Positions 17,546 to 27,657 of a stretch of DNA of 64,000 bases are shown one piece after another. Origin of the DNA: an uncultured Pelagibacteraceae bacterium (GTDB lineage Bacteria; Pseudomonadota; Alphaproteobacteria; Pelagibacterales; Pelagibacteraceae); the NCBI GenBank assembly GCA_902635515.1, contig CACPOD010000002.1:62001-126000 (forward strand). Direction: 5' to 3'. The notes beneath the pieces were generated by a model, which saw only the letters and a program-made list of their open reading frames with translations, searched no databases and was not told where the DNA came from. Both the position numbers and the translations under genes were made by a program. The number at the start of each line of letters is the position of its first letter. Within the stretch, counting starts at the first letter, position 1.

Positions 17546-18546
17546 TACTTAAATCATTTCAATTAAAAAATATTAATATAGATAAAAATAAACTTATTCT
17601 TTTTTATGGTGTAAATGAAGGTTTAAAGAAAGAAGAAATTTCAAAATTAACAATTAAAGAGAAAAAAGAAAACATCAGTAGATATGAAGAAAAAGAGTTA
17701 ATCGAAAATAGTGAAAATTTTTTAGATAGCATTTTTTCTAAATCTCTGTTTGAAGATAAAAAAATAATAATAATAAACCAAGCAAGCGACAAAGTACTTA
17801 ATTTAATTAATGCAATAATTGAAAAAGATATTTCAGATATTTCAATAATATTAAATGCTAATAGCTTAGAAAAAAAATCTAAATTAAGAACTTTTTTTGA
17901 AAAAAATAAAGAAACTATATGTACTGCATTTTATGCCGATACAACTTCATCACTTTTGATTTATGCTCAAAATTTTTTATTAAAAATTAATATAAAACTT
18001 TCGCAAGAAAATCTTAATTTGATAGTAAATAAATGTAATGGAGACAGAGGTATCTTAAAAAATGAACTAGAAAAAATAAGATCGTACGTTCTTGGAGGTA
18101 AAAATATAACACATGAAAAAATAATTAAACTTATAAATTTAATTGAAGATTATAGTGTTGCTGAACTAGTAGATAATTGTCTAGCAAAAAATGTAAAAAA
18201 AACATTAACAATTTTAAACGAAAATAATTTCTCAAAAGAAGACAGTATAGTCATTGTAAAAACTTTTTTATTTAAATTAAAGAAACTCTTAAAATTAGTC
18301 AAAGAATATAGTTTAAACAAAAATATTTCTGAAACGATACAAAACGCAAAACCACCAATTTTTTGGAAAGATAAGGAGATAATCCGACAACAAATTGTTC
18401 AGTGGAATCCAAAAAAATTAAATGAAGCAATTATTGATTTAGTAGAATTAGAGCTTCAAATTAAGAAAAACTACGAGAATGCAATATTCACAACATCAAA
18501 CTTTATAATTAGTTGTTCAAAATCTAAAACTAATAATTCTTTTTAA
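17542..18546 (+). CDS. holA: DNA polymerase III delta subunit
   Basis: A 334-residue HolA-type clamp-loader subunit. It begins LILFYGVNEGLKKEEISKL, the usual delta opening with an empty nucleotide pocket, followed by LFEDKKIIIINQASDKVL and the mid signature KCNGDRGILKNELEKIRSYV. Delta opens the beta sliding clamp in the gamma complex. Position after lptE is conserved, and the ATGA overlap indicates coupled translation. The last 17 bp overlap the end of convergent parB. Confidence 0.9.
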   Translation: MILKSFQLKNINIDKNKLILFYGVNEGLKKEEISKLTIKEKKENISRYEEKELIENSENFLDSIFSKSLFEDKKIIIINQASDKVLNLINAIIEKDISDISIILNANSLEKKSKLRTFFEKNKETICTAFYADTTSSLLIYAQNFLLKINIKLSQENLNLIVNKCNGDRGILKNELEKIRSYVLGGKNITHEKIIKLINLIEDYSVAELVDNCLAKNVKKTLTILNENNFSKEDSIVIVKTFLFKLKKLLKLVKEYSLNKNISETIQNAKPPIFWKDKEIIRQQIVQWNPKKLNEAIIDLVELELQIKKNYENAIFTTSNFIISCSKSKTNNSF

Positions 18547-19372
18547 TTATTTCAATTATCTTATTTAATTGATTTAAATCTTTATACTCAAAAGAGATTC
18601 TACCTTTATTTCTTTTATTATTTTGTATATCAACGTTTAAACCTATTTTGTTTGAAATTGATAGTTCAAGAGCAGTGATATTTGAATCTTTGGAGATTCG
18701 AGATTTTTGTTTTTTATTTTTAAAAATTTTGACAAAATTTTCTGCTTGCCTAACAGAAAGTTTCTTTTCAATAATTTTTGATGCTACAAAACTTGCGTTC
18801 TCAAGACCTACTAAAACTTTTGCATGACCTGCCGTTAATTTTTGAGTTTCAATTAATTTGATTACTTCATCAGGCAAAGTAAGAAGTCGCAAAGAATTGG
18901 TTATATGACTCCTGCTCTTTCCAATAAACTTTGACACTTTTTCTTGATCATAAGAAAATTCATCTATTAATCTTTTATATCCTTGTGCTTCTTCAAGTGG
19001 ATTTAAGTCATGTCTTTGAACATTTTCTACAATAGCAAATTCTAAAGATTTTAAATCATCTGCTTCAGTTATGACAATAGGCACGTTATGAAGACCAGCT
19101 CTTTGTGCTGCAAGCCATCTTCTCTCACCAGCAATTATTTCAAACTTTGATCTATCATCGTTTGAGTTTCTAACGATTATAGGCTGTATCATTCCTCTTT
19201 CTTTGATTGAGTTCGTTAGATCTTCTAAACTAGCTTCATCAAATATTTTTCTTGGTTGATACTTGTTTGGGATCAGATCACTAATTGAAGCTTGATTTTT
19301 TTGAGGTTCAATTTTTGTCTCACCAATCAAGGATGAAAGTCCTCTTCCTAATCCTTTTTTAATTTTGTCCAT
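18530..19372 (-). CDS. parB: Chromosome-partitioning protein ParB
   Basis: A 280-residue ParB. The N-terminal GLGRGLSSLIGE is the ParA-interacting motif, ISDLIPNKYQPRKIF and EIIAGERRWLAAQRAG with FAIVENVQRHDLNPLEEA form the CTPase fold, and KFIGKSRSHITNSLRLLTLP is the helix-turn-helix that binds parS. A C-terminal dimerisation segment follows. ParB loads at parS and spreads to organise the origin region. A perfect parS lies about 1.4 kb upstream inside rsmG. Its start overlaps the parA stop by one base. Confidence 0.98.
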   Translation of the reverse strand: MDKIKKGLGRGLSSLIGETKIEPQKNQASISDLIPNKYQPRKIFDEASLEDLTNSIKERGMIQPIIVRNSNDDRSKFEIIAGERRWLAAQRAGLHNVPIVITEADDLKSLEFAIVENVQRHDLNPLEEAQGYKRLIDEFSYDQEKVSKFIGKSRSHITNSLRLLTLPDEVIKLIETQKLTAGHAKVLVGLENASFVASKIIEKKLSVRQAENFVKIFKNKKQKSRISKDSNITALELSISNKIGLNVDIQNNKRNKGRISFEYKDLNQLNKIIEIIKKNY

Positions 19373-20166
19373 TAAGCAGCACTACCAATTGTTGATTCTT
19401 GATTTAAAAATTCATCTGTGAAGTTAAAGTAAGATTTACTGCCAGGACATGCCTTGTCATAGATCAATACTGGGATACCATGTGAGGGTGCTTCTGATAG
19501 TCTGACATTCCTTGGTATGACAGTTGAGTAAACTTTTTCACTAAAATAATCTCTAGCTTCTTTCTCAACTTGTGATGAAAGCTTATTTCTTTTGTCATAC
19601 ATAGTTAAAAGTATACCCCTGATTTTCAAATCAGGATTTAAACTTACTTTTATCCTTTCGATTGTTTTCATTAACTGCGTTAAACCCTCTAAAGCAAAAA
19701 ATTCAGTCTGAAGTGGTACCAATAGAGAGTTTGAACTTACAAGTGCCATTACTGTCAATAAGCTTAATGAAGGTGGGCAATCGATCAAGACATAATCATA
19801 CAGCCTTCTAGAATCGTTTAAATATGGGGTTAATTTAGTCTTTAGTATAAATGCCCTATTACTGTCATCAGCCGTCTCTACCTCTAAACCCGATAAATCT
19901 ACATTAGATGTGATAATATCTAAATTTTCAAACTGTGTTTTTTTAATAACCTCACTAATTTCTCTAGTTCCATTCAAAACTCCATAAATTGTATCACTTG
20001 AGTTATCCATATTAGATAATCCTAGACCTGTAGTAGCGTTGCCTTGTGGATCAAGGTCAATTACTAAAATTTTTTTATCTATTTGAGATAAACCTGCTGC
20101 AAGATTTATCACCGTAGTAGTTTTTCCAACCCCACCCTTTTGATTTATTACTGAAATAATTTGCAT
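19372..20166 (-). CDS. parA: Chromosome-partitioning ATPase ParA (Soj)
   Basis: A 264-residue ParA/Soj. The deviant Walker A motif NQKGGVGKTTTVINLAAGL is at the very N-terminus without an added DNA-binding domain, typical of chromosomal ParA. Walker A' is in VLIDLDPQGNATTGLG and Walker B in YVLIDCPPSLSLLT. It forms ATP-dependent gradients on the nucleoid that move ParB-parS complexes. It sits between rsmG and parB with no spacer to rsmG, in the order mnmG-rsmG-parA-parB shared across many bacteria. Confidence 0.99.
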   Translation of the reverse strand: MQIISVINQKGGVGKTTTVINLAAGLSQIDKKILVIDLDPQGNATTGLGLSNMDNSSDTIYGVLNGTREISEVIKKTQFENLDIITSNVDLSGLEVETADDSNRAFILKTKLTPYLNDSRRLYDYVLIDCPPSLSLLTVMALVSSNSLLVPLQTEFFALEGLTQLMKTIERIKVSLNPDLKIRGILLTMYDKRNKLSSQVEKEARDYFSEKVYSTVIPRNVRLSEAPSHGIPVLIYDKACPGSKSYFNFTDEFLNQESTIGSAA

Positions 20167-20811
20167 TTAATTTTTTTTTTTAATTTTTTTAATATTTATC
20201 AAAAATGAGTCTTCACTTGTTAAACTTTTCTTTTCTATATACTCCAGCTCCCAATTTTTTTTAGAATTTTCAAAAATTTTTTTTCCATTCTTCCCCATAA
20301 AAAAAATTAAATTTTTATATTTTGAAAAATTTTCATATACTAATTCTAAAACCACTGGCATTGGTTTAAATGCTCTGGACATTATCGTTCCTGTTTCTAA
20401 ATTTTTTATTTCAAAAATATTTTTTTGAAAAACCTTTGTGTTTAAATTTAATTTTTTTGAAACTTCCTTTAAAAAATGGCTTTTATGATAACTTTTTTCA
20501 TAAAGGTGAACATTCATATTATTTTTCATATTTTTTAATATAATTGCCATGATTATCCCTGGCATACCCCCTCCTGAGCCTATATCTGTGGTTGTATTAC
20601 TATTTAAATCAACAAAATCAATAATTTGTGCAGAATCTACAATATGACGGTCAATTATAGCCTTTTTTGATGCTGTATTTTGGCTAATTATGTTAATTTT
20701 TTTATTTTTTTCAAGAATCATGGATATATAGTTTTCAAAATCCAAAAATGTTTCACGTGAAACATTTAAGTGATTGATTCTAGAATAAGAATTTAAAATT
20801 TCCTGATCCAT
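20167..20811 (-). CDS. rsmG: 16S rRNA (guanine-527-N7)-methyltransferase RsmG (GidB)
   Basis: A 214-residue RsmG with the SAM-binding motif TTDIGSGGGMPGIIMAI, the preceding DRHIVDSAQIID and the later SRAFKPMPVVLEL. It methylates G527 of 16S rRNA; loss gives low-level streptomycin resistance in other bacteria. The N-terminal NVSRETFLDF is encoded by DNA that includes a perfect parS, a dual use known in alphaproteobacterial gidB genes. Its start overlaps the mnmG stop by one base and its stop abuts the parA start. Confidence 0.97.
   Translation of the reverse strand: MDQEILNSYSRINHLNVSRETFLDFENYISMILEKNKKINIISQNTASKKAIIDRHIVDSAQIIDFVDLNSNTTTDIGSGGGMPGIIMAIILKNMKNNMNVHLYEKSYHKSHFLKEVSKKLNLNTKVFQKNIFEIKNLETGTIMSRAFKPMPVVLELVYENFSKYKNLIFFMGKNGKKIFENSKKNWELEYIEKKSLTSEDSFLINIKKIKKKN
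20749..20764. promoter_or_regulatory. parS centromere site
   Basis: TGTTTCACGTGAAACA is a perfect 16-bp palindrome identical to the bacterial parS consensus. It lies in the rsmG coding sequence, where it encodes part of NVSRET, next to parA-parB and about 9 kb from the proposed origin. I saw no second copy in the window. Confidence 0.95.
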
Positions 20812-22682
20812 TAAGCTATATGCTTAATAGACTTTCTTTTGACATGTGACAACAAAATATATACTGCTGCAGGAGTTATTCCGTCAATCCTTAGAGCTTG
20901 CCCCATCGTTTTAGGCTTTATTTCTTTAAATTTCGCTTTTACCTCATTAGATAAACCTGATAGCCCGTCATAATTGATTTTATCTGGAATAATTAGGTTT
21001 TCATCCCTCTTAAATGCTAAAATGTCAGCTTTTTGCTTCTTTAAATACCCCCTATAATGAGCATTTATTTCTACTTGTTCGTCAATTTCTATACTAAAAA
21101 AAGGGATGTCAGACCATATTTCCCTAATTTTACTCATATTAACCCCTTTTTGAGTTAAAACTTCGCTAGATGATCTCAATATTCCATCTTTTGCAATTTT
21201 TATTCCGAATTTTTCTGCTCTAGATGGTGATATTTTAGATTCATTCATTTTTAGGCTTATTTGTCTAATTTGTTCAAATTTACTCAGATATACATCTTTT
21301 CTCTCATCACCTATTAAACCAATATCAATTCCCTTTGCAGTTAATCTTTGATCAGCATTATCAGATCTCAAACTTAATCGATATTCTGCTCTTGATGTAA
21401 ACATTCGATATGGCTCAGCTACTCCTTTTGTAACCAAATCATCTATCATTACTCCAATGTAGGCATCAGATCTATCAAGTATGAATGGTTCCAATTTTTT
21501 AACAGACAAGGCAGCATTTATTCCTGCTATAAGGCCTTGTGCAGCAGCTTCCTCATATCCTGTTGTACCGTTAATTTGGCCAGCAAGATAAAGATTGCTT
21601 ATCTTCTTGGTTTCAAGGGTTAAGAATAGTTCTCGTGGATCTATGTAATCATATTCTATTGCATATCCTGGTCTTAATATAGTAACATTTTCTAAACCAT
21701 TGATATTATTACATATTTCTATTTGAACATCAGCTGGGAGTGATGTGGAGATACCATTTGGATAAATTGTGTAATCATTTAGACCTTCTGGTTCTAAAAA
21801 TATCTGGTGACGAACTTTATCTGCAAATTTAACTATCTTATCTTCTATAGATGGACAATATCGTGGTCCCACTCCTTTTATACTACCAGAATACATCGCA
21901 CTCTTTGATAAATTCTTTTCTATAATTTTATGAACCTTCTCATTTGTGTATGTCATTCGGCAGGACACTTGTTTGTTCAAATTTTTTTTTGTTAAGAATG
22001 AAAAAAAATAAGGATTGTCATCTGCAAATTGTTCCTCTAAATTTTCAAAATTAATTGTTCTTGCATCTAGTCTAGGTGGAGTTCCAGTTTTTAATCTTCC
22101 AATTTTAAAATCATATTTTGCTAATTGTTCACTTAAACCTGTAGAAGGTTTTTCATCGTATCTTCCAGCAGGTGTTCTTTCATCACCTATATGTATCAAA
22201 CCATTTAAAAAAGTGCCTGTTGTTAGTATTATCTTGTTAGATAGAACTTTCTTACCTTCTTTAGTTTCAAATCCACTTATTGAATTTTTATTAAAAATAA
22301 ACTTTATTACAGGATCAGAAAAAACGCTTAAATTACAATAGTTTAACAGTTTTTCTTGCATATATTTACGATAAAGTGATCTGTCTGATTGGGTTCTTGG
22401 TCCTCTGACTGCAGGTCCTCTACTTCTATTTAATAATCTAAATTGTATACCTGATTTGTCTGCTACATCACCCATAACACCATCAAGGGCATCTATTTCT
22501 CTAACCAAATGACCTTTACCCAAGCCTCCTATTGCCGGGTTACAAGACATCTCACCGATAGTTTCTATTTTATGAGTAAATAGGGCAGTGTTCACTCCAA
22601 GACGAGCAGAAGCTGCAGCAGCTTCACATCCAGCATGACCTCCTCCAATTACAACAACATCAAATGAAAAATCATTTTTCAT
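20811..22682 (-). CDS. mnmG: tRNA uridine-34 5-carboxymethylaminomethyl modification enzyme MnmG (GidA)
   Basis: A 623-residue MnmG. It opens with the FAD dinucleotide motif [21 protein letters not shown] and has the signatures [21 protein letters not shown] and [10 protein letters not shown], then [19 protein letters not shown]. With MnmE it installs the cmnm5 group at wobble uridine 34 of several tRNAs, so mnmG and the upstream mnmE form a functional pair here, separated by 117 bp. The C-terminal helical domain ([14 protein letters not shown] and on) binds MnmE and tRNA. Length is normal. Confidence 0.99.
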   Translation of the reverse strand: MKNDFSFDVVVIGGGHAGCEAAAASARLGVNTALFTHKIETIGEMSCNPAIGGLGKGHLVREIDALDGVMGDVADKSGIQFRLLNRSRGPAVRGPRTQSDRSLYRKYMQEKLLNYCNLSVFSDPVIKFIFNKNSISGFETKEGKKVLSNKIILTTGTFLNGLIHIGDERTPAGRYDEKPSTGLSEQLAKYDFKIGRLKTGTPPRLDARTINFENLEEQFADDNPYFFSFLTKKNLNKQVSCRMTYTNEKVHKIIEKNLSKSAMYSGSIKGVGPRYCPSIEDKIVKFADKVRHQIFLEPEGLNDYTIYPNGISTSLPADVQIEICNNINGLENVTILRPGYAIEYDYIDPRELFLTLETKKISNLYLAGQINGTTGYEEAAAQGLIAGINAALSVKKLEPFILDRSDAYIGVMIDDLVTKGVAEPYRMFTSRAEYRLSLRSDNADQRLTAKGIDIGLIGDERKDVYLSKFEQIRQISLKMNESKISPSRAEKFGIKIAKDGILRSSSEVLTQKGVNMSKIREIWSDIPFFSIEIDEQVEINAHYRGYLKKQKADILAFKRDENLIIPDKINYDGLSGLSNEVKAKFKEIKPKTMGQALRIDGITPAAVYILLSHVKRKSIKHIA

Positions 22683-22799
22683 ATTTCAAATCTATATGTG
22701 ATTATATAATTTACAAGATAGGCTTAATTTTTTGTAAATAAGCCACATTTATCAACGTTTTTAGATAAAAAAATGCAAAAAAACCAGCAAAATTAAGTA

Positions 22800-24131
22800 T
22801 TATTTACCGATGCAAAAATCGTTGAAAATACTACCTAATATCTCCTCTACATCAACTTTTCCAACAATCATGCCTAAATGTCTAGTAGCTAATCTTAAAT
22901 CTTCTGCAGCTTTGTCAAAATCTTCGATTTCTTTTTTTTGATTAAAGTTATTTAGATGATCCAAACACTGCTGCAAATGTTGCCTGTGTCTCTCTCTTGT
23001 AATTAAAATATCATCACTTGTAAGAAATTTATTTTTTAAATTATTTTTTATTTTTAATATTAATTCTTCAATGTTTTTATTTTCTTTAATGGAAATTAAA
23101 ACATGATTTGTTTTTTTAATTTCTGGATCAATATCTTTTTTTAAAAGATCAGATTTATTTATAACTAAAATTGCATTCTCATTTAATAAACCCTTCAAAA
23201 CATCAGTAAAATCAAGGCTTTTTGCATCAACCACAACAAGCTTTAAATCTGCTTCTTCAGCTCTATTTAGAGATAATTTAATTCCTTTTTTTTCTATCTC
23301 ATCTTGAGAATTTCTTATTCCGGCTGTGTCAGAGATTATAACTGGATAACCGTCTACATTTAAATGGGTTTCAATCACGTCTCTAGTTGTACCTGCATGT
23401 TCAGAAACGATTGCGACATCACGATTAGATAAGTGATTCATCAAGCTAGATTTGCCAGCATTAGTTGGTCCCAAAATTGCAATTTTAAAACCTTCTCTAA
23501 TTCTTTCTCCAACTTTTTGATCATTTAATATTTTTTTAATTTTTTTTATTACTTCATCTGAACTATTTCTCATTTCTTCTAAAATATTATTTGGCAAATC
23601 TTCATCAGGAAAATCAATTTTAGCTTCTATATGGGATAAAATTTTTAAAAGTTTTTCTCTTAGAAAATTAAATTGATCAGATGATTTTCCATTCATAATT
23701 TTTATAGCTTGTTGTCTTTGAATTTCAGTTTCTGAAGAAATTAAATCAGCAATACTTTCGGCTTCAAGTAAATTTATCTTTCCATTTTGAAATGCTAGTT
23801 TTGTAAATTCTCCTGGATCTGCCAATCTACAATTTTCTATCTCGGAAAGAGAGGAGTGGAGAGCATCTACGACAGCTTTACTACCATGAACTTGAATTTC
23901 AGCCATATCTTCGCCTGTGTAGCTCTCAGGGCCAGGAAACCAAAGGATTAGCCCCTCATCAATCAGCTCAGAAGTATTGATTTTATTGATTTTTCGAAGA
24001 GTTGCTACTCTAGGTTTGGGAATTTCTTTTCCTGTTAAAAGCTTGATTGCTTTAGATGTTTCATCCCCAGAAATTCTAATAACAGCAACACCTGAAATTC
24101 CAGGTCCACTTGAAAGAGCATAAATAGTCAT
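22800..24131 (-). CDS. mnmE: tRNA modification GTPase MnmE (TrmE)
   Basis: A 443-residue MnmE. The N-terminal folate-binding domain starts TIYALSSGPGISGVAVIRISG; the G domain sits inside the helical domain with P-loop GPTNAGKSSLMNHL, switch regions around AGTTRDVIE and DTAGIR, and NKSD for guanine; the protein ends FCIGK, the invariant C-terminal CIGK catalytic motif. It partners MnmG in U34 modification. All key residues are intact. It follows a glycosyltransferase gene on the same strand after 58 bp that hold no recognisable signal. Confidence 0.99.
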   Translation of the reverse strand: MTIYALSSGPGISGVAVIRISGDETSKAIKLLTGKEIPKPRVATLRKINKINTSELIDEGLILWFPGPESYTGEDMAEIQVHGSKAVVDALHSSLSEIENCRLADPGEFTKLAFQNGKINLLEAESIADLISSETEIQRQQAIKIMNGKSSDQFNFLREKLLKILSHIEAKIDFPDEDLPNNILEEMRNSSDEVIKKIKKILNDQKVGERIREGFKIAILGPTNAGKSSLMNHLSNRDVAIVSEHAGTTRDVIETHLNVDGYPVIISDTAGIRNSQDEIEKKGIKLSLNRAEEADLKLVVVDAKSLDFTDVLKGLLNENAILVINKSDLLKKDIDPEIKKTNHVLISIKENKNIEELILKIKNNLKNKFLTSDDILITRERHRQHLQQCLDHLNNFNQKKEIEDFDKAAEDLRLATRHLGMIVGKVDVEEILGSIFNDFCIGK

Positions 24132-24189
24132 AAAAAATAATATGATCTTATATTAAAAAATAATCAATCTATTAATCTTTAATGTGGGT

Positions 24190-25866
24190 TTATTTATTAT
24201 AAATAGCTTCTAAAGAGCCTAGAAATTCCTTTGAAAATTTTTTTGCATCAAATAAAGGTGATTTAAGCAAATTATTAAAAACAATATTTCTTGTATTAAC
24301 AAGTTTTTCCTTATCTAAGTATTCTTTAGCTTTTGAAATATAGTCATTTTCATCATCTGCTATCATAGACATCAAGTTGAGGTTTTTATTTATTGACTCT
24401 CCGCATCTTGAATTAAAGTTATAACCCTTCATTGTCAAAACCGGAACGCCCATCCATAAAGCTTCGAATGAAGTTGTGACACCATTATAAGGAAAAGTAT
24501 CTAAACAAATATCAATTGAGTTATATAGATTTAAATGTTCTTTAAATGGTTTTGATTCACTAAAGATAATAGAATCTAAAACACCATATTTTTTAAACTG
24601 ATTTTTAATATTTGTTGTTTGCAAAGGTATTGAAGATTTTAAAATTAATTTTGAGTTTTTTATTGATTTAAGTATTTCCGACCAAACTCTAACAACATTG
24701 TTATTTATTTTAGCAAAATTATTAAATGAACCAAAAGTCAAATAATTGTTCTTAATAAGAGGTGGAACTTGTTTAACTCTTTCTATCTCAAGTCCCGAAT
24801 GAGTATTCCATATTCCAGATAAATATATAATTTTTTCTGAATATAAATTCATTTCATCATCCATAATTAGGTTTTTATCAGCAAATATATAATCCATTTG
24901 ATCAACGCCAGTGGTATTGCAATAACCAAGCCAAGTTACCTGTATTGGAGCTATACGATTTTTAAACAATACCAATCTATTAGAAGAAGACACTCCCATT
25001 AAATCTACAATGATGTCGTAATTATTTTGCCTGATTTTATTTATTGAATCAATATCATTTAGATCTTTTATGCTAATACTGCCATCACATAATGATTTAA
25101 ATTCTTTGGATGTATAATCATCTTCTTCAGAATTTAAAATCAATGAAATTTCAAATTTATTTTTATCATAATTTAACAAAACTGTTTTTAAGAAATAAGT
25201 TATAGAATGAAAATTTTTAATATCAGAAGAAAGGAAGGCTAATTTTATTTTTTTATTTTTTTTCGTATTTAAAGGAATGAGACTTTCTTTTGAGTATACT
25301 GGCAAATTAGAATTTAAAATTTTACCAAATGTAAAAAAATCTTTTTGCTTCCATGTTTCAATAAAGCAGTTTCTATAAATGTAAGACGATAATACTTTAG
25401 AACTAAGACATTTATTATCTATTAATTTTTTCAAATAAAATAATATTTTCTCTAAATTATTTTGCCTCTTATAAATTCTAACTATTGCTAATATTAATTT
25501 TTCATTAAAACCAAAATATTTATCAGCATCATAAAAATATAATATTGCTTCATCAATAAGAACTGAAATTTGATCTTCCTTTACAATATCAATTTTTTCA
25601 TCAAAAATTTCTGCACTTGAATTAATAAAATTAATTAGCGCTTCAAGACTGCTTTTTGAGGTCTTTTCTTTTAAATAGGCCTCTTTAAAATTAAAATTGG
25701 CTGATATTAAATCATTCGCATCTCTTCTTAATAATTTGCATGCTCCAAGAAGATTGAGTAAACCTGATGACCTTTGCTTTTCATCTAAACTTTCAATTTC
25801 TGTAATAATTTCGGAATACTTTTTTTCTAAATATAGTTTTTGAAATTTAATATTTTTTTCACTCAT
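24190..25866 (-). CDS. SPINDLY/OGT-type (GT41-like) glycosyltransferase
   Basis: A 558-residue protein. The C-terminal 360 residues carry the O-GlcNAc-transferase-like catalytic blocks: KIKLAFLSSDIKNFHSITYF, APIQVTWLGYCNTTGVDQMDY, LTFGSFNNFAKINNNVVRVW, and TFPYNGVTTSFEALWMGVPVLT near the sugar-nucleotide site. The N-terminal 190 residues are helical and may be degenerate TPR repeats, though I cannot count clear ones. Bacterial relatives glycosylate proteins or surface structures; acceptor and sugar are unknown. It is an outsider between the otherwise universal mnmE and rho genes, so it may be an insertion in the ancestral order. Confidence 0.8.
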   Translation of the reverse strand: MSEKNIKFQKLYLEKKYSEIITEIESLDEKQRSSGLLNLLGACKLLRRDANDLISANFNFKEAYLKEKTSKSSLEALINFINSSAEIFDEKIDIVKEDQISVLIDEAILYFYDADKYFGFNEKLILAIVRIYKRQNNLEKILFYLKKLIDNKCLSSKVLSSYIYRNCFIETWKQKDFFTFGKILNSNLPVYSKESLIPLNTKKNKKIKLAFLSSDIKNFHSITYFLKTVLLNYDKNKFEISLILNSEEDDYTSKEFKSLCDGSISIKDLNDIDSINKIRQNNYDIIVDLMGVSSSNRLVLFKNRIAPIQVTWLGYCNTTGVDQMDYIFADKNLIMDDEMNLYSEKIIYLSGIWNTHSGLEIERVKQVPPLIKNNYLTFGSFNNFAKINNNVVRVWSEILKSIKNSKLILKSSIPLQTTNIKNQFKKYGVLDSIIFSESKPFKEHLNLYNSIDICLDTFPYNGVTTSFEALWMGVPVLTMKGYNFNSRCGESINKNLNLMSMIADDENDYISKAKEYLDKEKLVNTRNIVFNNLLKSPLFDAKKFSKEFLGSLEAIYNK

Positions 25867-25884
25867 TTAAAAATGAAAAAGATA

Positions 25885-27153
25885 CTATGCGGGTTTATTC
25901 ATGGAATTGAAAAATTCTGCGTTATTTTTGGTATCTTTTAATTTTGAGTTTATAAATTCTATAGCGTCCATGGTTCCCATAGGGGCTATAATTCTTCTGA
26001 GAACATTCATTTTTTGTAAATCATTTTTATCAAATAGTAATTCTTCTCTTCTTGTTCCTGATTTTGTTATATCAATAGCTGGATATATTCTTTTATCTGC
26101 AATTTTTCTGTCTAATATTGTTTCGCTGTTACCTGTTCCTTTAAATTCTTCAAAAATTACTTCATCCATTCTGCTTCCCGTATCAATTAAAGCAGTAGAA
26201 ATAATTGTCAGTGAACCTCCTTCTTCAATATTTCTTGCGGCACCAAAAAACCTTTTGGGTCTTTGAAGTGCATTCGCATCAACACCTCCTGTTAAAACTT
26301 TACCAGAACTTGGTATAACTGCATTATATGCTCTTCCTAATCTTGTTATGGAATCTAGTAATATAATAACATCTTTTTTATGTTCGGTTAATCTTTTAGC
26401 TTTTTCAATAACCATTTCAGCCACTGCTACATGCCTTTGAGCTGGTTCATCAAAAGTAGAGCTTATTACCTCACCTTTTACAGTTCTTTGCATGTCTGTT
26501 ACTTCTTCTGGACGTTCATCTATCAGCAGTACCATAAGGTAACATTCTGGATAATTTTTAGCTATTGAGTTTGCTATGCTTTGTAAAATCATTGTCTTTC
26601 CAGCTTTGGGCGGGGAAATAATTATTGATCTTTGTCCTTTACCGATTGGACTAACTAGATCAATAAGTCTCGGAGTTAAATCTTGTTTTTTTTGAACTTT
26701 TGTAGTTTCAACTTCCATGACCAATTGTTTGTCTGGATAAAGTGGTGTTAAGTTATCAAAAGCAATTTTGTGCCTAGCTTTTTCAGGTTCTTCAAAGTTT
26801 ATCTTGCTCACCTGCAATAACGCAAAATATCTTTCACCTTCTTTAGGTGCTCTTACTGGTCCCTCGACCGTATCACCGGTTCTCAGTCCGAATTTTCTTA
26901 TCTGGCTTGGACTAACATATATGTCATCTGGTCCAGGGAGATAATTGGATTCCATTGCTCTAAGAAACCCAAATCCGTCTTGCAACAATTGCAAAACACC
27001 TACTCCTGTGATTTCCTCTTTTTCAGCAACTTTTTTAAGAATTGCAAAAAGTATTTCTTGTTTTCTTAACGTGCTAGCATTTTCAATACCAAGCTCTTCT
27101 GCCTGTGTAATAAGCTGTTCAGATGATTTTAGTTTTAATTCCTGTATATTCAT
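25885..27153 (-). CDS. rho: Transcription termination factor Rho
   Basis: A 422-residue Rho of standard length. The N-terminal domain [22 protein letters not shown] leads into the RNA-binding cold-shock-like fold ([32 protein letters not shown]). The ATPase core has Walker [14 protein letters not shown], Walker [16 protein letters not shown] and the Q/R loops. It ends RNA synthesis on untranslated message, which should matter here because many convergent genes overlap and few hairpin terminators exist. A 16-bp palindrome lies just upstream of its start. Confidence 0.99.
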   Translation of the reverse strand: MNIQELKLKSSEQLITQAEELGIENASTLRKQEILFAILKKVAEKEEITGVGVLQLLQDGFGFLRAMESNYLPGPDDIYVSPSQIRKFGLRTGDTVEGPVRAPKEGERYFALLQVSKINFEEPEKARHKIAFDNLTPLYPDKQLVMEVETTKVQKKQDLTPRLIDLVSPIGKGQRSIIISPPKAGKTMILQSIANSIAKNYPECYLMVLLIDERPEEVTDMQRTVKGEVISSTFDEPAQRHVAVAEMVIEKAKRLTEHKKDVIILLDSITRLGRAYNAVIPSSGKVLTGGVDANALQRPKRFFGAARNIEEGGSLTIISTALIDTGSRMDEVIFEEFKGTGNSETILDRKIADKRIYPAIDITKSGTRREELLFDKNDLQKMNVLRRIIAPMGTMDAIEFINSKLKDTKNNAEFFNSMNKPA

Positions 27154-27164
27154 GATTAATTTTT

Positions 27165-27180
27165 TGATAAGGACTTATCA
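27165..27180. promoter_or_regulatory. Palindrome upstream of rho
   Basis: TGATAAG-GA-CTTATCA, two perfect 7-bp arms two bases apart, lies 11 bp before the rho start codon. Its tight geometry looks more like an operator for a dimeric DNA-binding protein than an RNA hairpin. No regulator can be named. Confidence 0.4.
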
Positions 27181-27219
27181 GATAGACTTAATATATATAC
27201 TACCGTTATTATTTCAACC

Positions 27220-27654
27220 CTAGATTGGCTTAAAAATAGCTAAGAATATAACGATTATTAAGATAACTGTCGGTATTTCATTAATAATTCTAAAGAATTT
27301 TGCCGATCTTGTGTTTGTAGAATTTTTTAAAGTAATTAGACATTTACCTAAATAGTCATTGTATGCAGATAACAATATCACCAAGACAATCTTTATTTGA
27401 AACCATAATTGAGAAAAAATCTCTATTCCATTAAGATAAATTAATACCAATCCTAAAATCCATGTTAAAATCATTGCAGGTCGCATAATGTAAAAAAACA
27501 ATCTTTTTTCCATCACCTCAAATATATCTGTTGCTTCTTTTTTTTCTTTATTTTCAACATGGTAAACAAAGATCCTAGGAAGATATAAAAGACCAGCCAT
27601 CCAAGAAACAACCGCTATTAGATGTAAGGATTTAAATAATAAATACAAATTCAT
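27220..27654 (-). CDS. hemJ: HemJ-type protoporphyrinogen IX oxidase (CopD/UPF0093 family)
   Basis: A 144-residue protein with four predicted membrane segments. The first, YLLFKSLHLIAVVSWMAGLLYLPRIFVYH, contains the conserved His and the WMAGLLYLPRIFVYH signature of HemJ; later LKNSTNTRSAKFFRIINEIPTVILIIVI matches the family's NE-P motif. HemJ oxidises protoporphyrinogen IX to protoporphyrin IX in the inner membrane, the step before ferrochelatase. It lies 3 bp after hemH in hemE-hemH-hemJ, three of the last steps of haem synthesis in one unit. Confidence 0.92.
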   Translation of the reverse strand: MNLYLLFKSLHLIAVVSWMAGLLYLPRIFVYHVENKEKKEATDIFEVMEKRLFFYIMRPAMILTWILGLVLIYLNGIEIFSQLWFQIKIVLVILLSAYNDYLGKCLITLKNSTNTRSAKFFRIINEIPTVILIIVIFLAIFKPI

Positions 27655-27657
27655 ATG

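Noticed and set aside
22683-22799. Intergenic region mnmG-mnmE as an origin or RNA gene
   Set aside because: TTATCAACG resembles a DnaA box only loosely, flanking genes run in one direction, and no stable fold or repeat is seen.
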